Shown here one piece after another: positions 16,756 to 23,046 of a stretch of DNA of 29,509 nucleotides (its first letter is position 1; every line of letters starts with the position of its first letter). The DNA lies in contig JBDREW010000021.1 in assembly GCA_043819385.1 (NCBI GenBank), forward strand, positions 1-29,509. Direction: 5' to 3'. The DNA comes from JBDREW01 sp043819385. Its GTDB lineage: Bacteria > Patescibacteriota > Minisyncoccia > Minisyncoccales > GWA2-38-27. Below the pieces are notes generated by a model that was not told the DNA's origin, made no database searches, and was given only the letters and a program-made list of their open reading frames with translations. Made by a program: the position numbers and the translations under genes.

Positions 16756-18933
16756 ATGACTTATAAAAATAGAATAAAAGAATTTAAGAAAGAGTATTAT
16801 AATCAAGTAGAAAAATTTACCCCAGAAGAAATAAAAAATAAGCCAATTTTTGATTTGACAAAAAATGGAGAAATTGAGTTAACTATAACAAAAGGATTAA
16901 TAAAAAAATGGAAACTTAAAGAGTGGCTTACTAATTATAAAAAAGAGGCAAAAGTTTCAACAGCAGGTATTAGAGGGCCTCAAAATATTCTTTATTCTTG
17001 GGATACTCGTTTTCCTATTAATCAATTAGGAATAGCCTTGGCTACTTTAGGTAAAGCATTAGTATTAAAAGAAGATATAAAAAATAGAGATATTCATAAA
17101 ATTTCTGCCGGAGAAGTTCGTTATAATACAAAAGAATATGTTGATTTAATTTCTAGGATACAAGCTAATTTAGGTATTTATACTCATTTACCATTTAAAA
17201 GAGAGACAACGCCCGTTTGGATGGTTTCTTTTTTAATTTTTATGTTTAGCTATGATGGAGGCGAATATGTTACTTCAAGTCATGCTATTAGTAGTAAAAC
17301 AGCTACAAAGGATTTAGATAATCAGGGCAGTCAATTTTTACCAGAAATGTCTTTAAAGTTTATTAAAAAAATAGAAGAAATAATAAAAAAAGCGGAAACA
17401 AATCCAAATGGTTTTGTTGTTAAATTATCTTCTAAAAAAAATAAATTAATAATAGAAGATTTTGATGGTTATGATATGTATATTGATTATATAAAAAAAA
17501 ATGTAGCTAAAGATATTAATTTAAACTTAATAAAAGAAGCGAAAGAAGAAGGGTTTAAATTGATGTATGACACAGTGGGCGGATGTATGTATAAAACGAT
17601 GAGGTCAATTTTTAAAAAATTAGGAATTTTAGAAGTATTTGATTGGCGTAATAAAGAAGAAGATCCATTTTTTCATGGTATAGGTAAAATATGGAAGAAA
17701 AATTTAAAAACTGGCAGAAAAGAATTTTTTGACTTGTCATGTGACTTTACTTTAATAGATGTAGTTAAATCAGCCTTTTTTGAGGAAGATCTTAAAAATA
17801 AACCTATTGGATATACGGTTTTAATTACTGATCCCGATGGTGATAGATTAGTTATTGGTCAAGTTGAATCAATAGATAGAAAAAAAATAGTTGAAGATTT
17901 AGGAGCTGGCTATATTAAAATAGATAATAAAAAAATATTTGTGGTTTATCATCCAACTTATTCCTTTCTTTTAATCATGGATTATTATATGAAACAATTA
18001 AAAGAAGATGGAATATGGGATAATCATCCTCGTTTTATTGTAACAACTACTCCTTCATCAAAGTGTTGGAGTGAATGGGCAAAAAATAATGGATTAAAAG
18101 TTATTTTAACTCCGGTTGGTATGAAAGAGATTTCTTATGTGATTAGAAAAACTGAAAAACAAATTATTAAAAATAAAAATGTCATTATTCAAGATATTTT
18201 TGGACAGGATATAAACTTGGGAAAAGATCCAAGAATGGTTTTTGGAGGAGAAGAGAGTGGAGGGATGATAACCGGATTAGAAGATTTTATAGAAAGCAAA
18301 AATGGAAATAAAGCAATAGCTATGCGAGAGAAAAGTGCAGGAGAAGCTAGTATTATTGCTACTGCATTATCAGCTTTTTTATTTAAAAAGAAAAAATTAA
18401 TGTCTGAACATTTAGAGAATATTTTTCAAGAAAATAATATAAAAAGTATTTATTATATTAGAGATGATATTATTTATTATAATGAAAGTAATCCTGATCC
18501 AATAAAAATGGCTGAAGAAAAAGCTCAAGGAGAAATTAAAAGAGATAAAATAGATACTTTTTATTTATCTATTGCTTTAGCTTTAAAATATAATAAAATT
18601 AAAATTGAACAGGTCAGAAAAATTTTAAAAGAAGCAATTCCAGATTTAAATTTTGATAAATTATTGGATATAAAATTTGTGGGAGATGCTACTTTTTTTC
18701 AATTTGATGATAATTTATTTCTTCAAGTGAGGAGATCTGGAACTGATGCAAAAATGAGAGGTTATGCAGGTGGAGAAAACAAAAAAGATTGTATTTTTTA
18801 TCTTGATAAACTACTTCATTATGATGGTAAAAGAAAAAGTTTGTATAATAAAAATATTGATAAAAAATATCAAGATAATATCTATAATTTAACTCAAAAA
18901 ATATATAAAGAATATCTATACAAAGGATATTAA
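16756..18933 (+). CDS. large alpha-D-phosphohexomutase (phosphoglucomutase/phosphomannomutase-like)
   Basis: These enzymes move phosphate between C1 and C6 of a sugar through a phosphoserine. All four signature sites are visible in the 725 residues: the STAGIRG entry loop (68-74), the catalytic-serine loop TSSHAIS (173-179, where most relatives have TASHNP), the Mg2+ loop DPDGDR (359-364), the sugar loop GGEESGG (498-504) and the phosphate loop RRSGTDAKMRGY (659-670). It is much longer than the usual 450-580 residues, with extra charged segments around 205-260 and 300-330. The substrate cannot be read from the sequence. Glucose phosphates are likely given a cupin PGI gene about 4 kb away. The ATG at 16756 was chosen over an in-frame GTG at 16678, whose extension falls in the promoter region. 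Confidence 0.88.
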   Translation: MTYKNRIKEFKKEYYNQVEKFTPEEIKNKPIFDLTKNGEIELTITKGLIKKWKLKEWLTNYKKEAKVSTAGIRGPQNILYSWDTRFPINQLGIALATLGKALVLKEDIKNRDIHKISAGEVRYNTKEYVDLISRIQANLGIYTHLPFKRETTPVWMVSFLIFMFSYDGGEYVTSSHAISSKTATKDLDNQGSQFLPEMSLKFIKKIEEIIKKAETNPNGFVVKLSSKKNKLIIEDFDGYDMYIDYIKKNVAKDINLNLIKEAKEEGFKLMYDTVGGCMYKTMRSIFKKLGILEVFDWRNKEEDPFFHGIGKIWKKNLKTGRKEFFDLSCDFTLIDVVKSAFFEEDLKNKPIGYTVLITDPDGDRLVIGQVESIDRKKIVEDLGAGYIKIDNKKIFVVYHPTYSFLLIMDYYMKQLKEDGIWDNHPRFIVTTTPSSKCWSEWAKNNGLKVILTPVGMKEISYVIRKTEKQIIKNKNVIIQDIFGQDINLGKDPRMVFGGEESGGMITGLEDFIESKNGNKAIAMREKSAGEASIIATALSAFLFKKKKLMSEHLENIFQENNIKSIYYIRDDIIYYNESNPDPIKMAEEKAQGEIKRDKIDTFYLSIALALKYNKIKIEQVRKILKEAIPDLNFDKLLDIKFVGDATFFQFDDNLFLQVRRSGTDAKMRGYAGGENKKDCIFYLDKLLHYDGKRKSLYNKNIDKKYQDNIYNLTQKIYKEYLYKGY

Positions 18934-18960
18934 TCTAAATATGTAAGATTATTATAAAAA

Positions 18961-18991
18961 AATATTGAGGATTAACCTCAATATTTTTTTG
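18961..18991. terminator. bidirectional terminator between phosphohexomutase and trpS
   Basis: AATATTGAGG (18961-18970), loop ATTAA and CCTCAATATT (18976-18985) form a perfect 10-bp stem with A-runs on the left and T-runs on the right. It serves both convergent genes. Confidence 0.92.
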
Positions 18992-19010
18992 TTTAATGTT
19001 CAATTTTATT

Positions 19011-19988
19011 CTATAATAATCCCATTTTCTTTTTTGCTTCTTGTATTGTTGATTGAGCAATTTTTTCTGCTCTTTGAGCTCCTTTTTTTAATATTTCCTG
19101 TACATAAGCTTCTTTTTTGAGAAGTTCTTTTCTTTTCCTGCGAAATGGTTCTAAAGATTCTATCAATAATTTTGCTAAAGATTCTTTTAAGATACTATAT
19201 CCCTTTCCATCAAATTCATTTTCAATATCTTTTATTGATCGGTCGCTAAATAAACTATAAATAGTTAAAAGATTAGAAATTCCTGGTTTTTTACTTAAAT
19301 TATATTTTATTTCTTTTTCAGTATCAGTTACTGATGACATTATTTTTTTCTTGATAATATTTGGTTCATCAAAAAGAGAAATATAACTTTGAGGCCCTAA
19401 TGATTTTGACATTTTTTTATTAGGATTATTTAATGCTAAAATTTTAGCGCCTGTTTCATTTAATAAAACCTTTGGTTCAAAAAAAGTTTTGCCATATTTT
19501 TTATTAAATTTTTTAGCAATAGATCTGGTCAATTCAATATGTTGAACTTGATCTTTTCCTACAGGAATTATATTTGTTTTATAAAGTAGAATATCAGCTG
19601 CTTGTAAAATGGGGTAATTTAAAAGTCCAGCATTAATTTTTTTTTTAAATTGTTTTGATTTATCTTTATATTGAGTCATTCTTTGAAGATCGCCAACAGG
19701 AGTTATAGTATTTAAAAGCCAAAAAAGTTCAGTATGTTCTTTAACGTGAGATTGAACAAAGAAAATACTTTTTTTTGGATTAATACCTACTGCTAAATAA
19801 GTAATAGCAATTTCAAGAATATTTTTTTGAAAGTCCTTTGGGTCGTAGGGGGTAGTTAAAGAATGTAAATCAGCAATAAGAAAAATACATTCATTTTTTT
19901 CTTGAAGTTTTATCCATTGTTTAATAGCTCCTAAGTAGTTCCCTATGTGTATTGAGCCAGTTGGTTGTATTCCACTTAAAACTCTCAT
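19011..19988 (-). CDS. trpS: tryptophanyl-tRNA synthetase
   Basis: This class I synthetase charges tRNA-Trp. The 325 residues begin MRVLSGIQPTGSIHIGNYLG, containing the HIGH-type signature (HIGN), and carry the KMSKS loop in NKKMSKSLG. Other family segments are LIADLHSLTTPYDP and YPILQAADILLY. The length is normal (E. coli 334). The frame extends four codons to a GTG at 20000, but the family normally starts at the ATG used here. Immediately upstream, 3 bases away, is the GC-rich family B hairpin, so the 5' leader has a strong stem where a ribosome binding site would lie. No T-box sequence was seen. Confidence 0.95.
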   Translation of the reverse strand: MRVLSGIQPTGSIHIGNYLGAIKQWIKLQEKNECIFLIADLHSLTTPYDPKDFQKNILEIAITYLAVGINPKKSIFFVQSHVKEHTELFWLLNTITPVGDLQRMTQYKDKSKQFKKKINAGLLNYPILQAADILLYKTNIIPVGKDQVQHIELTRSIAKKFNKKYGKTFFEPKVLLNETGAKILALNNPNKKMSKSLGPQSYISLFDEPNIIKKKIMSSVTDTEKEIKYNLSKKPGISNLLTIYSLFSDRSIKDIENEFDGKGYSILKESLAKLLIESLEPFRRKRKELLKKEAYVQEILKKGAQRAEKIAQSTIQEAKKKMGLL

Positions 19989-19991
19989 TTG

Positions 19992-20027
19992 CCCGCCCAC
20001 AACGTTTCGCGTAGCGATGCGGGCGGG
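19992..20027. repeat. dispersed palindromic repeat, family B, copy 2, in the trpS leader
   Basis: CCCGCCC (19992-19998) and GGGCGGG (20021-20027) pair perfectly, enclosing ACAACG, TTTCGCG and TAGCGATGC. It shares these blocks with 11658-11714. On the plus strand it is followed by seven Ts and would look like a terminator, but no plus-strand gene ends here. On the minus strand it occupies the last 40 bases of the trpS leader. A candidate -10 for trpS (TATAAT, complement of 20090-20095) has no good -35. Confidence 0.8.
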
Positions 20028-20104
20028 TTTTTTTATTTGCCAACAACACCTTGCGATACATTACGGATAGATTATTATTTCTTGTATTTATTATATCTAA
20101 AATT

Positions 20105-20149
20105 ATCTAAAAAGAAAAGGATAATAACATATAAATGTTATTATCCTTT
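20105..20149 (-). terminator. terminator of the small zinc-ribbon gene
   Basis: A 15-bp perfect stem (20116-20130 with 20135-20149, loop of 4) lies 24 bases after the zinc-ribbon stop. On the minus strand it is followed by TCTTTTTAG. The stem contains the sequence AAAGGATAATAACAT. Confidence 0.8.
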
Positions 20150-20173
20150 AATATTTCACGATTTTTTAAATTT

Positions 20174-20350
20174 CTAATTTCTCTCTTTTTCTCTTTTTTT
20201 GTCTTCTTGTCTATGACATACAACGCAAATTAATATTTCATTTTTTGACTTATTAGAGGGTAAAAAATCTTCATTAAATGGAAATTCTTCTACGCACTTT
20301 GGGCAGATTTTAATTTTTTCTTTTTTTGTCGTTTCCTGTTGTTCCGTCAT
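20174..20350 (-). CDS. small zinc-ribbon protein (58 aa)
   Basis: The ORF begins with ATG at 20350 and ends with TAG at 20174. It encodes 58 residues with CPKC at 16-19 and CVVCH at 42-46, separated by the EEFPFNEDFLPSNKSKN segment. Two CxxC knuckles with an F.....FLPSNKSKN spacer resemble the small zinc-ribbon modules of the endonuclease VII/HNH-associated type, but no nuclease residues follow. The ends are Lys/Glu-rich. An AAGGAA lies about 10 bases before the ATG, one of only two ribosome binding sites in the window that look usable. It has its own promoter (20463-20435) and terminator (20149-20105), which argues that it is real. Nucleic-acid binding is plausible but not shown. Confidence 0.8.
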   Translation of the reverse strand: MTEQQETTKKEKIKICPKCVEEFPFNEDFLPSNKSKNEILICVVCHRQEDKKREKERN

Positions 20351-20381
20351 TTTCTAATTCCTTTTTTCCTTGTCAAAGGAC

Positions 20382-20420
20382 TAATAAACTTCTTTCGCGA
20401 GTTTTGAAAGAAGTTTATTA
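20382..20420. other. 15-bp perfect hairpin at the 5' end of the zinc-ribbon mRNA
   Basis: 20382-20396 and 20406-20420 pair perfectly around a 9-base loop with GCGAG. The hairpin begins about 8 bases after the predicted minus-strand transcription start. It could stabilise the mRNA or regulate it. On the plus strand it is followed by TTTTTT and would also look like a terminator, but no plus-strand gene precedes it. Confidence 0.75.
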
Positions 20421-20434
20421 TTTTTTATATGTTT

Positions 20435-20463
20435 AATATATTAAAATCAAAGAAGCTTGTCAA
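20435..20463 (-). promoter_or_regulatory. promoter of the zinc-ribbon gene
   Basis: On the minus strand, -35 TTGACA (20463-20458), a 17-base spacer and -10 TATATT (20440-20435). Transcription should start near 20428, giving a leader of about 78 bases. Confidence 0.8.
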
Positions 20464-20528
20464 TGTTAATTATAAATTTAAAAACATAAAAATTTAAAAA
20501 GATAAAAAAGAGAGGGAGAAGCTAAGAA

Positions 20529-20574
20529 GAGGTCGGGCCTCTCTTCGAGAGGGAGAGGAAGTTTTTTAGAGATA
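20529..20574. repeat. dispersed palindromic repeat, family A, truncated copy 4
   Basis: CTAAGAAGAGGTCGGG is shared exactly with copy 1, including bases outside the arm. A CCTCTC-TTC-GAGAGG hairpin and the core GGAAGTTTTTTAGAG follow. The right arm is missing and replaced by ATAACTTAAAGAGAGG. Otherwise the 20351-20653 gap holds the zinc-ribbon leader and promoter, AT-rich sequence and the RNase J terminator. Confidence 0.8.
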
Positions 20575-20603
20575 ACTTAAAGAGAGGAGAAATTAAGTAT
20601 TAA

Positions 20604-20630
20604 GAAAAAATCCGCAAAAGCGGATTTTTT
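20604..20630 (-). terminator. RNase J terminator
   Basis: ATCCGC-AAAA-GCGGAT (20610-20625) has an A-run on the left and T-run on the right, so it works on the minus strand after RNase J. The stem equals that of the recA/rpsR terminator. Confidence 0.88.
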
Positions 20631-20653
20631 AAATACTTAATACTTAATATTTA

Positions 20654-22339
20654 TTACACTTCTATTATGACCGGAAGCACAATTGGTTTTCTTTCAGTTT
20701 TTGAAAAAAGAAATTGACCAATTTTATTTTTTAATTCATTTTTTACATTATTCCAATTGACTCCTCCTTTGTTTTGAGTTGATTCATTTATGATATTAAT
20801 AGTTTTTTTTCTGGTTTGAGCAAGTAGTTCTTTTGATTCTCTTAGGTAAATAAATCCTCTTGATATTATATCAGGAGAACCTTTAACTTGGCCTGTTTTT
20901 TTATCAATAATAATGACAATAACAAACATACCATCTTTGGCAAGTATTTTACGATCATTTAATACGATTTCTCCTATATCTCCGATACCAGAGCCGTCAA
21001 CGAATATATAGTCAGTTTTAACTTTATCTTTTAGTATTTTAATGTTATCTTTTTCAACTGTTAAAACAGATCCATTGTCAGGGATGAAAATTTTATTTTT
21101 AGGAATCCCTAATCTATAAGCAATTTTAGCAGCTTCTTTTAAAAAGAAGTGATTGGCATAAACTGGAATAAAATAAGTTGGGTTAATTTGTTTAATTATT
21201 TCTTCTATATCTTTGATATTGCCATGTCCAGAAGTATGAACATCCATAATGTCGCTGTGGATTACATTATCAGATTGTCGATAAAGCTCATCTCTTAATT
21301 TATGTATAGTTCTTTCGTTACCTGGAATAACTGAAGAAGAAAAGATGATAGTATCATTTTTTTCTATTTTTATAAATCTATGTTCTCTATTAACAATTCT
21401 TGTTAAAACAGCTTTTTCTTCTCCTTGGGCTCCAGTACCTAAAATAATAATTTTATTGTCTGGATAATCTTTTGTTTTATTAATTGGTATAATTGTTTCT
21501 TTGTTTATTTTAATATATCCTAATTTTTTAGCTATTTCTATTGCCATTTTTATTGAAAATCCATCAAGCGCTACTTTTTTGTTAATTTCAGAAGCATATT
21601 CTAAAATTTGTTTAATCCTTTGAACCTGTGAGGAAAAAGTAGCAATAATAGTTCTTCCAGGAGCGTTTCTCATTAATTTTTTTAAATTATCAAACATTTC
21701 TTTTTCAGTAACTGGTGTTTTAGTTTTTGTAGCTCCTAAGCTTTCTAACATTAGAATAGTTGGTTTCGGAAGTTTTGCTAAATAATCATATTTTAATTTT
21801 CTTCTTCCTATTGGATCATGTTCAATCATCCAATCTCCTGGGTGAATAACTGTTCCAGAAGGAGTTTCTATTATTATGCCCATTGCATCCATAATGGCAT
21901 GATCAACTGGAAAAAAACTAACAGTAAAATTACCAAGTTTAATTTTTTCTTCAAGTTTTTTAATGTATGTTATTTTAAGATTTTTAGAACTTCCTTTTGA
22001 ATAATCTTCTTGGCGATGTTTAATCATTTCAATTGTGAATGGTCTGGCAAGAATAAGAGGGTTTCCTAATTTCGGTAAAAGAATATTAGCGGCTCCAATA
22101 TGGTCCATATGTCCATGAGTAAAAATAACTCCTTTAATATTTTTTTCTTTTCCACGTAAATAACTTATATTAGGAATAACATAATTTATTCCAGGCATAT
22201 CTTCTTCGGGAAATTGAATACCCATATCTATAATAATAATATCACTTCCATATTCAAAAACAGTCATATTTCTTCCGACTTCTTCGCATCCTCCAAGAGG
22301 AATAATTCTTAAGTTTGGTTTTTGGTAATTTTTTATCAT
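20654..22339 (-). CDS. rnj: ribonuclease J
   Basis: RNase J is a metallo-beta-lactamase/beta-CASP nuclease with endo- and 5'-to-3' exonuclease activity that drives mRNA decay and rRNA maturation. The 561 residues start with LRIIPLGGCEEVGRN, carry the zinc motif HGHMDH at 75-80, FFPVDHAIMDAMG and HPGDWMIEHDP further on, the beta-CASP segment TIIATFSSQVQRI, and SGHGNIKDIEEII near residue 390. The C-terminal domain, with FVDGSGIGDIG, is present. The length matches Bacillus RNase J1 (555). It lies 80 bases after the cupin PGI gene and ends in a strong terminator. Heptamer repeats lie on both sides of it. Confidence 0.95.
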   Translation of the reverse strand: MIKNYQKPNLRIIPLGGCEEVGRNMTVFEYGSDIIIIDMGIQFPEEDMPGINYVIPNISYLRGKEKNIKGVIFTHGHMDHIGAANILLPKLGNPLILARPFTIEMIKHRQEDYSKGSSKNLKITYIKKLEEKIKLGNFTVSFFPVDHAIMDAMGIIIETPSGTVIHPGDWMIEHDPIGRRKLKYDYLAKLPKPTILMLESLGATKTKTPVTEKEMFDNLKKLMRNAPGRTIIATFSSQVQRIKQILEYASEINKKVALDGFSIKMAIEIAKKLGYIKINKETIIPINKTKDYPDNKIIILGTGAQGEEKAVLTRIVNREHRFIKIEKNDTIIFSSSVIPGNERTIHKLRDELYRQSDNVIHSDIMDVHTSGHGNIKDIEEIIKQINPTYFIPVYANHFFLKEAAKIAYRLGIPKNKIFIPDNGSVLTVEKDNIKILKDKVKTDYIFVDGSGIGDIGEIVLNDRKILAKDGMFVIVIIIDKKTGQVKGSPDIISRGFIYLRESKELLAQTRKKTINIINESTQNKGGVNWNNVKNELKNKIGQFLFSKTERKPIVLPVIIEV

Positions 22340-22349
22340 AATGTTTTTT

Positions 22350-22416
22350 AATACTTAATACTTAATACTTAATACTTAATACTTAATACTTAATACTTAA
22401 TACTTAATACTTAATA
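22350..22416. repeat. heptanucleotide tandem repeat (AATACTT), 9.6 copies
   Basis: Nine perfect AATACTT units and a partial one fill the spacer between the cupin PGI and RNase J genes, 11 bases before the RNase J start codon. Copy number in such tracts can change by slippage. The same heptamer recurs at 15309-15338 and at 20632-20651. Confidence 0.97.
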
Positions 22417-22419
22417 GAT

Positions 22420-23004
22420 TTATCCATTAAGGAAATTTAAATCTTTAGGTAAATATTTTTGTGGTTCTTTAAAATGTAAGTCAGGAACTTTTGAATAGTT
22501 TTTATTTTTAATCCATCCATCTTTAGTATAAAAATAACAGCCACCTTGTTTTTCTAAATATGGTTGATAATCACTTTTACAATTTTTTGATACCCAATTA
22601 GCCATTTTTAATTCATTATTAGATGGATTAATAGTAATATGTCCGTAAAAAGATGGAATTATAACTACATCTCCCTTTTTAGCTTTAACAGCATAAGCAT
22701 CTTTGATTTCATTGTTCTCTCTTTTTTGTATTAGATAAATAGCTTCTCCTTCAAGAACAATATACACTTCTCCATATCTACCAATATGTTCATGCCCTTT
22801 TGTCTTTACAAATTCATTGCCAAGTATTTTAGATGGGATAACAGTAATGTCATATCTTAAATCATCTTTTGTCTCAAGTCCTCTATACATATAGTATAGT
22901 TCAAGGTTATCAGCTGTTTTAAGCCATTCTTTATCATAAACAACTTCTTTTATATCGTTAAGAAAACGAATGTCAGGGGTTTTATTTTCAAGATTTATAT
23001 CCAT
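22420..23004 (-). CDS. cupin-type glucose-6-phosphate isomerase
   Basis: This enzyme interconverts glucose-6-phosphate and fructose-6-phosphate. The 194-residue protein belongs to the metal-dependent cupin GPI family (PF06560), best known from archaea, and is unrelated to the usual bacterial PGI. The metal site is read from TKGHEHIGRYGEVYIVLEGE: His71, His73 and Glu79, with His122 in SFYGHITINP. The length fits the family (about 190). It lies 42 bases after the substrate-binding protein and upstream of RNase J in a minus-strand operon, without its own recognisable promoter or ribosome binding site. With the phosphohexomutase it would connect glucose-1-phosphate to glycolysis. Close cupins such as phosphomannose isomerases are less likely given the motif. 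Confidence 0.85.
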   Translation of the reverse strand: MDINLENKTPDIRFLNDIKEVVYDKEWLKTADNLELYYMYRGLETKDDLRYDITVIPSKILGNEFVKTKGHEHIGRYGEVYIVLEGEAIYLIQKRENNEIKDAYAVKAKKGDVVIIPSFYGHITINPSNNELKMANWVSKNCKSDYQPYLEKQGGCYFYTKDGWIKNKNYSKVPDLHFKEPQKYLPKDLNFLNG

Positions 23005-23046
23005 ATATTATATTTTTTTAAATTATTTAAATTTTAGTTTTTTCTT

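Noticed and set aside
19989..20110. T-box riboswitch before trpS
   Set aside because: No AGGGTGGNACCGCG-type T-box sequence or terminator/antiterminator pair for trpS is present.
19989..20177. Plus-strand frame running out of the trpS leader
   Set aside because: It is the opposite strand of the family B repeat, the terminator stem and AT-rich sequence, with no ribosome binding site or domain.
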